64,000 bases of DNA, from positions 62,001 to 126,000 of the forward strand of contig DJSW01000007.1 in NCBI GenBank assembly GCA_002439085.1, given 5' to 3'. Positions 8,524-17,139 of the stretch are shown here, one piece after another. Position 1 is the stretch's first letter. Every line of letters starts with the position of its first letter. Made by a program: the position numbers and the translations under genes. Origin of the DNA: Alphaproteobacteria bacterium UBA6324 (GTDB taxonomy: Bacteria > Pseudomonadota > Alphaproteobacteria > CAAGCB01 > CAG-977). A model generated the notes under the pieces. That model saw only the letters and a program-made list of their open reading frames with translations, ran no database searches and was not told the origin of the DNA.

Positions 8524-10650
8524 ATGAATACTTCGACCGAAGAAGACATCAATCCGGCGGAAAACTCGGAAGACGCTTTGCTGGACACGCTCAGCGCTTC
8601 GTTGAAAAAGCTGTTGAACAAAGGAAAAAGTCGCGGTTACATCACCGTTGACGAATTGAACGGCGCCCTGCCGCCCGAAAAGGAATCGTCCGAACAGATC
8701 GAAGACGTCATGGCCATGATTTCCGATATGGGGATCAACCTGATCGAAAACGACGAAACCGAGGAGGAAGCCACCGAAGCCGCGGAGGACGAGGGGTTCA
8801 AACTGGACGAAGTGGAAACGTCGCGCACCGACGACCCCGTCCGGATGTACCTGCGCGAAATGGGCGCGGTTGAACTGCTGTCCCGCGAAGGCGAAATCGC
8901 CATCGCCAAACGCATTGAGGCCGGACGCGATTTGATGATCGGCGGCCTGTGCGAAAGCGCGCTGACGATCAAAGCGTTGAGCGGTTGGCACAACGCCTTG
9001 ATTTCCGGCAAAATGCTGTTGCGTGACATTATTGATCTGGACGCCACATACGGTTCCGACGAAGACGGGGACACCCCCGCGCTGTCGCTGGCGACTTCGA
9101 TGCCGTCCGCCGCCGTCATGGCCGAGGAAAGCTCCGCCGCCCGCGAAAAAGCCGCCGCCCCTGAAAAGGACGACGATTCCTTTGAAGAAGAGGAAAACGC
9201 CGACGATTACGACGACGAAGAGGACAACGAATCCGCCGACGGTGAAAACGACGAGGATTTCGACGATTCCGACGAATCCGGCGACGACAAGGACGATGAA
9301 GGGTTCGACGACGGCATCGACGACGAAGAAGAATCCTCCGACGGTGAAAACGGCGACGACGAAGACGCCGCCGAAGACGATTCGCCCTCCGTTTCTCTGG
9401 CGCAGATGGAACAGTCGCTGATGCCGCAGGTGTTGGAACAGTTCGACCAGATTCTTTCCCTGCACCAGAAATTGAAAAAGGTTCAGGATCAGCGGCTGGC
9501 GTGCGTCAAATCGGCCAAACCCGTCCCCGCCGCCACCGAAAAGAAATTTGAAAAGATCAAGCAGGAACTGGTTTCCCTGATGGAGGGGATTCAGCTGAAC
9601 CCCGTGCGCATCGAAAAACTGGTTGACCAGTTGAACGAATACAACAAACGCCTGATGACTTTGGAAGGCAAAATGTTGCGCATGGCCGTCAGTTGCCGCA
9701 TCAAGCGCGAAGATTTTCTGGAAGCGTACAAAACATCCGAATTCGATTCCAACTGGATTCAGAAAACAACCGGCAAGGCGTGGAAGACCTTTACGGAAAA
9801 ATACGCCAAGGAAATCGCCGAAATCCAAAGTGCCGTCGCCGCGATGGCCGAAGAAATCGGAATGCCGATTTTTGAATACCGCCGCGTTTGTTCCATGGTG
9901 AAAAAGGGCGAACAGGAAGCCAGCCGCGCGAAAAAGGAAATGATCGAAGCCAACTTGCGTCTGGTGATTTCGATCGCGAAAAAATACACCAACCGCGGCC
10001 TGCAGTTTTTGGATCTGATTCAGGAAGGCAACATCGGTTTGATGAAAGCGGTGGATAAATTTGAATATCGCCGCGGATACAAATTTTCGACCTACGCGAC
10101 GTGGTGGATCCGTCAGGCGATCACGCGTTCGATCGCCGATCAGGCGCGCACGATCCGCATTCCGGTGCATATGATCGAAACGATCAACAAACTGGTGCGC
10201 ACCAGCCGCCAGATGCTGCACGAAATCGGCCGCGAACCGACGCCAGAAGAATTGGCCGAAAAACTGACCATGCCTTTGGAAAAAGTCCGCAAAGTTTTGA
10301 AAATCGCCAAAGAACCGATTTCGCTGGAAACCCCCGTCGGCGACGAGGAAGACAGCCATTTGGGCGATTTTATCGAAGACCGCAACGTCGTCCAGCCTTT
10401 GGACGCCGCGATCCAAACCAATCTGCGCCAAACCTGCACGGCAGTGCTGTCCAGTCTGACCCCGCGCGAAGAACGCGTGTTGCGTATGCGTTTCGGCATC
10501 GGCATGAACACCGACCACACGCTGGAAGAGGTCGGACAGCAGTTTTCCGTCACGCGCGAACGCATCCGCCAGATCGAAGCGAAGGCTTTGCGCAAGCTGA
10601 AACACCCCAGCCGGTCGCGCAAACTGCGTTCGTTCTTGGACAACGGTTAA
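8524..10650 (+). CDS. rpoD: RNA polymerase sigma factor RpoD (sigma70)
   Basis: This is the 708-residue housekeeping sigma factor. Region 1.1 is at the N-terminus. Region 1.2 has DPVRMYLREMGAVELLSREG. The non-conserved region follows, then region 2 (GLQFLDLIQEGNIGLMKAVD and the -10 binding YATWWIRQAITRSI), region 3 and region 4 with the C-terminal helix-turn-helix (VGQQFSVTRERIRQIEAKAL). Residues of about 217-286 form an extremely acidic tract, over half Asp and Glu, inside the non-conserved region. Acidic stretches are known there in proteobacterial RpoD, but this one is long. It is followed by an intrinsic terminator. Confidence 0.97.
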   Translation: MNTSTEEDINPAENSEDALLDTLSASLKKLLNKGKSRGYITVDELNGALPPEKESSEQIEDVMAMISDMGINLIENDETEEEATEAAEDEGFKLDEVETSRTDDPVRMYLREMGAVELLSREGEIAIAKRIEAGRDLMIGGLCESALTIKALSGWHNALISGKMLLRDIIDLDATYGSDEDGDTPALSLATSMPSAAVMAEESSAAREKAAAPEKDDDSFEEEENADDYDDEEDNESADGENDEDFDDSDESGDDKDDEGFDDGIDDEEESSDGENGDDEDAAEDDSPSVSLAQMEQSLMPQVLEQFDQILSLHQKLKKVQDQRLACVKSAKPVPAATEKKFEKIKQELVSLMEGIQLNPVRIEKLVDQLNEYNKRLMTLEGKMLRMAVSCRIKREDFLEAYKTSEFDSNWIQKTTGKAWKTFTEKYAKEIAEIQSAVAAMAEEIGMPIFEYRRVCSMVKKGEQEASRAKKEMIEANLRLVISIAKKYTNRGLQFLDLIQEGNIGLMKAVDKFEYRRGYKFSTYATWWIRQAITRSIADQARTIRIPVHMIETINKLVRTSRQMLHEIGREPTPEELAEKLTMPLEKVRKVLKIAKEPISLETPVGDEEDSHLGDFIEDRNVVQPLDAAIQTNLRQTCTAVLSSLTPREERVLRMRFGIGMNTDHTLEEVGQQFSVTRERIRQIEAKALRKLKHPSRSRKLRSFLDNG

Positions 10651-10672
10651 AACGGAATTTTATAAAACGGGC

Positions 10673-10708
10673 AAACGGCCGCGACGGATTGAACGCGGCC
10701 GTTTCCTT
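10673..10708 (+). terminator. Intrinsic terminator after rpoD
   Basis: AAACGGCCGCG (10673-10683) pairs with CGCGGCCGTTT (10694-10704) around a 10-base loop, followed by CCTTT. It is GC-rich and strong, although the T-run is short. It lies 22 bases after the rpoD stop. Confidence 0.7.
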
Positions 10709-10791
10709 TGATCGGCACAAAAAGAATTGATTTATCCGTCCGCCGCCTATATTTTCAACACGTTTTGACATTTTGACGGAGGAACGCGGCC

Positions 10792-11763
10792 ATGGGCGCG
10801 AAAACTAAAATCATCATCGACACGGATCCGGGGATCGACGACGCGATCGCTTTGTTCATGGCCATGGCCGACCCCGATTTGGAAATCGTCGGCATCACGG
10901 CGGTCAACGGCAACGTCACGGTTGACAAGGCCGAATTCAACGCGCGCCGCGTGTGCGATTTCGCGTGGCACACGGACATTCCCGTCTATAAAGGATGCGA
11001 CCGCCCGTTGAAACGTCCGACGTTCAACGCCGAATGGGTGCACGGTTCAGACGGTTTGGCCGGATTGGATTTCGGCACGCCCTCTTATAAAGGGGAAGAG
11101 GAAAACGCCGTCGATTTCATCATCAAAACGTTGATGAAATCCCCCGAACGCGAAGTGTCGATCGTCGCGATCGGCCCTTTGACGAACATCGCCACCGTCT
11201 TTTTAAAAGAGCCGAAGACCGTTTCCAGAATCCGCGAACTGATCATCATGGGCGGCGCGTTTTGCGAAGACGGCCCCCGCGGCAATTCGACGCCTTACGC
11301 CGAATTCAATATGCTGGCCGACCCACACGCCGCGCAGATCGTGTTCGATTTGGCCGAACGCGTCACCGTCATCCCGATGGAAGTCGGTATGCAGGCGACC
11401 GCGGAAAAGGAATACATCGAAAAAATGCGCGACCTGAACACGCGTTGCGCGTCGATGAGCGCCGATTTGTTGGAACGCACGGCGAAAGTCCTGTCCGAAC
11501 ACCTTGCCCGTTTGAACAAGGACGGCGTCGCGCCGGAAACGGGAACGTCCCTGTACGACCCGTGCGCCGTGGGGTGCCTGATCCGCCCCGCCCTGTTTTC
11601 CGGCCGGTACGGCACGGTGCAGGTCAACACCGACGCGAACGACGAAAAATTCGGCATGACCACGTTTGAAGAGGGCGTCAAACGCAACTGTCTGGTCACG
11701 CACAAAGTGGCCAAGGACGCGTTCAAGGAAATGTTGCTGAATCATTTGGCGGCGTTGCCATGA
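10792..11763 (+). CDS. Inosine-uridine-type nucleoside hydrolase
   Basis: This 323-residue member of the ribonucleoside hydrolase family cleaves the N-glycosidic bond of nucleosides to free base and ribose. The signature DTDPGIDDA at residues of about 10-18 supplies the calcium-binding aspartates. Other family blocks are GITAVNGNVT, the SIVAIGPLTNIA segment and the C-terminal DPCAVG with its conserved Asp. Purine versus pyrimidine preference cannot be told. GGAGG lies 9 bases before the start. The last 4 bases overlap the start of dusA (ATGA), so the two are translated together, though no functional link is obvious beyond nucleotide and RNA metabolism. Confidence 0.92.
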   Translation: MGAKTKIIIDTDPGIDDAIALFMAMADPDLEIVGITAVNGNVTVDKAEFNARRVCDFAWHTDIPVYKGCDRPLKRPTFNAEWVHGSDGLAGLDFGTPSYKGEEENAVDFIIKTLMKSPEREVSIVAIGPLTNIATVFLKEPKTVSRIRELIIMGGAFCEDGPRGNSTPYAEFNMLADPHAAQIVFDLAERVTVIPMEVGMQATAEKEYIEKMRDLNTRCASMSADLLERTAKVLSEHLARLNKDGVAPETGTSLYDPCAVGCLIRPALFSGRYGTVQVNTDANDEKFGMTTFEEGVKRNCLVTHKVAKDAFKEMLLNHLAALP

Positions 11764-12755
11764 CCGTATTCACGGGACGGCTGTCCGTCGCCCCGATGAT
11801 GGATTGGACGGACAGGCACTTTCGTTATTTCGCGCGCCGTTTGACGCGCCGCGCCCTGCTGTACAGCGAAATGATCACGGCGCAGGCGATCGTTTTCGGC
11901 GACGCGGAAAAGCTGCTGGCCTATGACGATTGCGAACACCCGCTGATTTTGCAACTGGGCGGATCCGATCCAGAATTATTGGGAAAAGCCTGCCGCGTTG
12001 CGCGCGGCTTTCGTTACGACGGCGTGAACCTGAACGCGGGCTGCCCGTCCGAACGCGTTTCCGCCGGATGTTTCGGCGCGGCGATGCGGTGCGATCCTGC
12101 TTTGATCGCCGATTGCCTGCAAGCAATGAAAGAAAACGCAAACGTTCCCGTTTCCCTGAAAACCCGCATCGCGCTGGAGGAGGACACGCCGGATTCCGAC
12201 GGATTTGACGATTTGTGCCGATGCGCGGAAACGGCGCGCGCGGCCGGATGCGGCGAATTTATCATCCACGCCCGCAAAGCGCGGTTGAAAGGGTGGACGC
12301 CGAAACAGAACAGGGAACGGCCGCGGCTGAATTACGATTTGGTTTACCGGTTCAAGGCCGCCTTTCCCGACGCAACGGTTTCCATTAACGGCAACATCGC
12401 GTCCCTTGACGCGGCGTTGCGGCATCTGGAACACGTTGACGGCGTGATGATCGGGCGCGCGGCCTACGGCGATCCGTATTTGCTGGCCGCCGCGGACAGA
12501 GTGGTTTTCGGCGAAAAAACGAACGACGTTTCCCGCGCCGACGCCGTGCGCGCCATGCTGCCCTATTTGCAAAAAAACATGGAAAACGGCGTCCGCCCCC
12601 ATGTGATCGCCAAACACTGGCTGAACCTGTTCAAAGGGTGCGCCGGCGCGGCCGCGTGGCGCAGAACGCTGACGGAAACGCTGTTTTCCCCCGACGTTTC
12701 TTTCAAAACTGTTGCAGAAGCGGTCAATAAGGTTATATCCTCTATCCAAAACTGA
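11760..12755 (+). CDS. dusA: tRNA-dihydrouridine synthase DusA
   Basis: This 331-residue FMN-dependent enzyme reduces uridines in the tRNA D-loop. It starts with SVAPMMDWTDRHFRYFARR, the Dus N-terminal block. The catalytic Cys is Cys95 in NAGCPSERV. The motif HARKARLKGWTPKQNRE is specific to the DusA subgroup (U20/U20a), and GVMIGRAAYGDPY binds the flavin phosphate. Length matches the family. The start overlaps the nucleoside hydrolase stop by 4 bases; plsY follows after 18 bases, preceded by CGGAGC. Confidence 0.94.
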   Translation: MTVFTGRLSVAPMMDWTDRHFRYFARRLTRRALLYSEMITAQAIVFGDAEKLLAYDDCEHPLILQLGGSDPELLGKACRVARGFRYDGVNLNAGCPSERVSAGCFGAAMRCDPALIADCLQAMKENANVPVSLKTRIALEEDTPDSDGFDDLCRCAETARAAGCGEFIIHARKARLKGWTPKQNRERPRLNYDLVYRFKAAFPDATVSINGNIASLDAALRHLEHVDGVMIGRAAYGDPYLLAAADRVVFGEKTNDVSRADAVRAMLPYLQKNMENGVRPHVIAKHWLNLFKGCAGAAAWRRTLTETLFSPDVSFKTVAEAVNKVISSIQN

Positions 12756-12773
12756 TTAATCGGAGCATCCGTC

Positions 12774-13394
12774 ATGAGCGACACGACTCTTCTCATCCTG
12801 TCCGGCATTTTGGGCTATCTGCTGGGTTCCATCCCGTTCGGCATCGTTTTCACGCGTTTGGCGGGACTGGGCGACATCCGCAAAATCGGATCGGGCAACA
12901 TCGGCGCGACCAACGTTTTGCGCACGGGGCGCAAGGATTTGGCTTTGCTGACCCTGCTGTTCGATTCGGGCAAGGCGGCTTTGGCGGCCGGCATTGCCTA
13001 TTACTGCGTCCCCGAAGAGGGCACCAGCGACACCGCCGCGCTGATCGCCGGCACGGCGGGCGTTTTGGGACACAACTTTCCGGTCTGGCTGAAATTCAAA
13101 GGCGGCAAAGGCGTCGCCGCGACGCTGGGGATGCTGCTGGCGACGTGCTGGCAGGCGGGGTTGCTGTCGTGCGTGACATGGTTGGCCATGGCGCTGGTTT
13201 TCCGCTATTCCTCGCTGTCGGCGCTGACCGCGCTGATCTTGGCGCCCGTTTACGCCTATTACTTCGCGACGCCGGAATACGTCTGGTTCTACAGCTTTCT
13301 GGCCGTTCTGTCGGTCATCCGCCACCGTTCAAACATCGCCCGTTTGATCCACGGCGAGGAAAGCAAGATCAAATTAAAGAAAAAGGCGGAATAA
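12774..13394 (+). CDS. plsY: Glycerol-3-phosphate acyltransferase PlsY
   Basis: This 206-residue inner-membrane protein transfers an acyl group from acyl-phosphate to glycerol-3-phosphate, the first step of phospholipid synthesis. The three cytoplasmic family motifs are visible: GSIPFGIVFTRLAG near residue 20, GSGNIGATNVLRTGRK near residue 40, and KFKGGKGVAATLG near residue 105, followed by IRHRSNIARLIHGEE at the C-terminus. It has about five membrane helices. It is followed after 4 bases by dprA, giving the common order plsY-dprA-topA. Confidence 0.95.
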   Translation: MSDTTLLILSGILGYLLGSIPFGIVFTRLAGLGDIRKIGSGNIGATNVLRTGRKDLALLTLLFDSGKAALAAGIAYYCVPEEGTSDTAALIAGTAGVLGHNFPVWLKFKGGKGVAATLGMLLATCWQAGLLSCVTWLAMALVFRYSSLSALTALILAPVYAYYFATPEYVWFYSFLAVLSVIRHRSNIARLIHGEESKIKLKKKAE

Positions 13395-13398
13395 CCCT

Positions 13399-14523
13399 TT
13401 GAAATACGAAGAAAAAATCGACCGTCTGCGCTTGTTTCGCTCTGAAAACGTCGGGGCGGTCACTTTCCGCGTCCTGATGCGGCATTTCAAATCCGCGCGC
13501 GACGCTTTGGACGCCCTGCCCGAACGGGCGCGCAAAGGCGGTTCCAGACGCCCGCTGAACATCTGTTCGGCGGCGCAGGCGGAAAAGGAATTCGAGGAAG
13601 CCGCCAAAATCGGCGCGGAAATGATTTTTCTGGACGATCCGGACTATCCGGAATTGCTGGCAACACTGCCGGACGCGCCCCCCGTGTTGACGGCGCTGGG
13701 CGACAAAGCTTTTTTGAAAACGCCGCAAATCGCCATTGTCGGCACACGCAACGCGTCGATCAACGGCCGCAACATCGCCCGCCACATCGCGCTGGATCTG
13801 GCGCGGGCGGGATACGGCACGGTGTCGGGCATGGCGTTGGGCATTGACGGCGCGGCGCACGACGGGGCGTTGCACGCGGACAATCCGTCGGCGTCCACGA
13901 CGGCGGTGCTGGGCACGGGCGTTGACGTTCCCTATCCGCCGCAAAACCGCCGGCTGTACGACGAGATTCGCCAAAAGGGCGTCATTGTTTCCGAACTGCC
14001 CCTGCACACGAATCCGCAGCCGTCGAATTTTCCCCAGCGCAACCGCATCATTTCCGGCCTGTCGATCGGGCTGGTCGTCATCGAAGCCGCCCTGCGTTCC
14101 GGATCGCTGATCACGGCGAACAAAGCGTTGGAACAGGGCAAGGACGTGTTCGCCGTCCCCGCGACGCCGACGGACGACCGCGCGAAGGGCGTGAACCTGC
14201 TGATTAAAAACGGCGCGCCTTTGGTCGAAAGCGCCGAGGACATTTTGGAACACCTGCAATCGAACACGCTGTTCGCCTTTTCCGAAAAAAAGACGAAGCG
14301 GCCGGAAACCGACGCCGCGCCCGCGGTTTACGACGAACCGGCCGAACGCGACAGGACGGACGTTTTGTCCCTGCTGGACGGCGCGCCGGTGGAAATCGAC
14401 AGCCTGATTCGCGAAACGGGCTTGCCAGCCGGAACGATTTCGGTTTTATTGGTGGAATTGGAACTGGCGGGACGGATCGAACGCCTGCCGGGGAACAAGG
14501 TTATGCGCATTACTTCTTTATAA
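13399..14523 (+). CDS. dprA: DNA-processing protein DprA
   Basis: This 374-residue protein loads RecA onto incoming single-stranded DNA during natural transformation, although it is present in many bacteria not known to be competent. The central Rossmann-like domain has AIVGTRNASINGR, the GMALGIDGAAHDGAL block and FPQRNRIISGLS, all diagnostic. The C-terminal 70 residues form the winged-helix DprA_WH domain. The start is a TTG at 13399, 4 bases after plsY; no in-frame ATG is near, and the reading MKYEEKIDRLRLFRSENVG fits the family. topA follows after 12 bases. Confidence 0.93.
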   Translation: MKYEEKIDRLRLFRSENVGAVTFRVLMRHFKSARDALDALPERARKGGSRRPLNICSAAQAEKEFEEAAKIGAEMIFLDDPDYPELLATLPDAPPVLTALGDKAFLKTPQIAIVGTRNASINGRNIARHIALDLARAGYGTVSGMALGIDGAAHDGALHADNPSASTTAVLGTGVDVPYPPQNRRLYDEIRQKGVIVSELPLHTNPQPSNFPQRNRIISGLSIGLVVIEAALRSGSLITANKALEQGKDVFAVPATPTDDRAKGVNLLIKNGAPLVESAEDILEHLQSNTLFAFSEKKTKRPETDAAPAVYDEPAERDRTDVLSLLDGAPVEIDSLIRETGLPAGTISVLLVELELAGRIERLPGNKVMRITSL

Positions 14524-14535
14524 GGTCTAACGGTC

Positions 14536-17139
14536 ATGGACGTTGTTATCGTCGAATCTCCCGCGAAAGCGAAAACAATCAACAAATATCTGGGAAACGG
14601 CTACGAAGTCATCGCCAGTTTCGGTCACATCCGCGATCTGCCCGCCAAAAACGGATCGGTGCGCCCCGACGAGGATTTCGCCATGGATTGGGCGATCGAA
14701 CCCAAGGACGAAAAACACATCAAAGCCATAGCGACCGCCGTCGCCAAGGCCGACACCGTCTATCTCGCCACCGACCCTGACAGAGAGGGGGAGGCTATCG
14801 CGTGGCACGTCGTGCAGGAATTGACAAAACGCGGCAAACTGAAAGGCAAAACGTTAAAACGCGTCGTGTTCAACGAAATCACCAAAGCCGCCGTCACCAA
14901 CGCCATGAAACACCCGCGCGAAGTCGATATGCCTTTGGTTGACGCGTATCTGGCGCGCCGCGCTTTGGACTATCTGGTCGGTTTTACGATTTCGCCCGTT
15001 TTGTGGCGCAAGCTGCCGGGCAGCCGTTCGGCCGGACGCGTGCAGTCCGTCGCCCTGCGTCTGATATGCGACCGCGAAAACGAAATCGAAGCGTTCAAGG
15101 CGCAGGAATATTGGACGATCGACGCCGATCTGGCCACTTTGCGCGCCGACCGGTTCACCGCGCACCTGTCCGTTTTGGACGGCAAAAAGCTGGGCAAGTT
15201 CACTTTGGCCGACGAAGCCGCCGCGAAATCGGCGCAAAAAAAGATCGAATCCGCGAATTTCGATGTCGGCGAAATCGAACGCAAAACGGTCAAACGTTCC
15301 CCCGCGCCCCCGTTCACGACATCCACTTTGCAGCAGGAAGCCGCGCGCAAGCTGTTCTTTTCCGCGAAAAAAACCATGCAGCTGGCGCAGCAGCTGTACG
15401 AAGGCGTTGACATCGGCGGCGAAACCGTCGGTCTGATCACCTATATGCGTACCGACGGCATCCAAATGGCGCAAGAGGCGATCGCCGAATCGCGGTCGGT
15501 CATCGCGGACGATTTCGGGGACAAATACCTGCCCGAAAAACCGCGCTATTACAAAAACAACGTCAAAAACGCGCAAGAAGCGCACGAAGCGATCCGCCCC
15601 ACGTCCCTGCACCGCCGCCCCGAACAAATGGCGCGGTATTTGAACAAGGACATGAAAGCCCTGTACGAACTGGTTTACAAACGCGCTCTGGCGTCGCAAA
15701 TGCAAAGCGCGGAAATCGACAAAATGGCGGTTGACTGCCCGTCCCGCGACGGCAAAATCGTTTTGCGCGCGACGGGACAGGCCGTGTCTTTCGACGGTTT
15801 CCTGCGCGTGTATCACGAGGATTTGGACGACGGGGACGAAGAAAACGGCGCAATCCTGCCCGCCATGAAAACCGGCGAAGCGCTGGATCTGGCCGCCGTC
15901 CGCCCCGAACAGCATTTCACCCAGCCACCGCCCCGCTATTCCGAAGCCAGTCTGGTTAAAAAGCTGGAGGAACTGGGCATCGGCCGGCCGTCCACCTACG
16001 CGTCGATCCTGTCCGTTTTGCAGGAACGCAACTACGTCCGTTTGGAAAAACGCCGTTTCATTCCCGAAGACCGCGGCCGCATCGTGACGGCGTTCATGGA
16101 AAACTTTTTCAACAAATACGTCCAGTACGACTTCACCGCCGATCTGGAAAACGCGCTGGACGACGTGTCCGCCGACAAACTGGATTGGAAAGCGTTGCTG
16201 CGCGATTTCTGGGCGCAGTTCGACACGACGGTCAAAAGCGTCGAACCGTTGACGATCACGGACGTTTTGAACCGGTTGGAGGAAAGCCTGTCCGAACACC
16301 TGTTCCCCGATCCCGCCGACCGCGTCTGCCCCGAATGCGGCGCGACCAAAGGCGGGCGGCTGAGCCTGAAAATCGGGAAATTCGGCGCGTTCATCGGGTG
16401 TTCCAACTATCCGGAATGTCGCTATACCCGCCCGTTCGGCGCGCAGACGACCGAAGAAACGGCCGCCGAAGAATCCGACGTGCGCGAATTGGGAACGCAT
16501 GACGGCGAAAATGTCGTTTTGCGCAAAGGCCCCTACGGCTGGTACGTCCAGCAGGGCAAGGACGCGCCCAAGGCCGCCAAGGGGGAAAAGAAGGAAAAAT
16601 CGACGGCGAAGCGCACGTCGCTGCCCCGCAACATGAACCCCGCCGACGTGACGTTGGAACAGGCGGTCGCATTGCTCGCCCTGCCGCGCACGTTGGGCGT
16701 CAATCCCGACAACGGGCAGGAAATCCAAGCGGGAATCGGGCGGTTCGGCCCTTATCTGAAAATCGGTTCGACGTTCAAATCACTGACGGCCGCGGACAAC
16801 GTCCTGACGATCGAATTGCCCCGCGCGTTGGAATTGCTGGCGAACGTCAAGGAAAAGACTCCGCCGCAGGAAATCGGTTTACACCCCGCCGACGGCAAGC
16901 CCGTCGTGGCCAGTTCCGGCCGGTTCGGCCCCTATATCAAGCACGGTTCCGTCATCGCGTCGATCCCCAAGGCGATCCGCGACGAAAACCGTTTGCCGAC
17001 GATGGAGGAAGCCGTCGCCCTGTTGGCGGCGAAAGCTGAAAAGAAACCCAAAGCCGCCCCGAAAAAGGCGGCCGCTGCCAAAAAGACGGCGACAAAGAAA
17101 ACCGCCGCCAAGAAAACAACCAAGGCGAAAAAAGAATGA
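14536..17139 (+). CDS. topA: DNA topoisomerase I
   Basis: This 867-residue type IA topoisomerase relaxes negative supercoils. The N-terminal TOPRIM domain has VESPAKAKTI and DPDREGEAIAWH. The active-site tyrosine is Tyr303 in GLITYMRTDG. One four-Cys zinc ribbon (CPECG...CSNYPEC) lies near residues 595-630. It is followed by the alphaproteobacterial C-terminal repeats with GRFGPYLKIG and GRFGPYIKHG, then a Lys/Ala-rich tail likely to bind DNA. The stop overlaps the rnr start by 4 bases. Confidence 0.97.
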   Translation: MDVVIVESPAKAKTINKYLGNGYEVIASFGHIRDLPAKNGSVRPDEDFAMDWAIEPKDEKHIKAIATAVAKADTVYLATDPDREGEAIAWHVVQELTKRGKLKGKTLKRVVFNEITKAAVTNAMKHPREVDMPLVDAYLARRALDYLVGFTISPVLWRKLPGSRSAGRVQSVALRLICDRENEIEAFKAQEYWTIDADLATLRADRFTAHLSVLDGKKLGKFTLADEAAAKSAQKKIESANFDVGEIERKTVKRSPAPPFTTSTLQQEAARKLFFSAKKTMQLAQQLYEGVDIGGETVGLITYMRTDGIQMAQEAIAESRSVIADDFGDKYLPEKPRYYKNNVKNAQEAHEAIRPTSLHRRPEQMARYLNKDMKALYELVYKRALASQMQSAEIDKMAVDCPSRDGKIVLRATGQAVSFDGFLRVYHEDLDDGDEENGAILPAMKTGEALDLAAVRPEQHFTQPPPRYSEASLVKKLEELGIGRPSTYASILSVLQERNYVRLEKRRFIPEDRGRIVTAFMENFFNKYVQYDFTADLENALDDVSADKLDWKALLRDFWAQFDTTVKSVEPLTITDVLNRLEESLSEHLFPDPADRVCPECGATKGGRLSLKIGKFGAFIGCSNYPECRYTRPFGAQTTEETAAEESDVRELGTHDGENVVLRKGPYGWYVQQGKDAPKAAKGEKKEKSTAKRTSLPRNMNPADVTLEQAVALLALPRTLGVNPDNGQEIQAGIGRFGPYLKIGSTFKSLTAADNVLTIELPRALELLANVKEKTPPQEIGLHPADGKPVVASSGRFGPYIKHGSVIASIPKAIRDENRLPTMEEAVALLAAKAEKKPKAAPKKAAAAKKTATKKTAAKKTTKAKKE

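Noticed and set aside
8458..10605. 715-codon open frame antisense to rpoD
   Set aside because: It is a composition shadow of the rpoD codons, has no homology-like features and is rich in Phe, Gly and Val repeats.
14854..16728. 624-codon open frame antisense to topA (and similar ones opposite rnr and larC)
   Set aside because: Shadow frames of well-identified genes, with no ribosome sites or motifs.
17036..17139. Lysine/alanine-coding repeat at the end of topA
   Set aside because: Normal basic tail of alphaproteobacterial TopA, not a separate repeat or mobile element.
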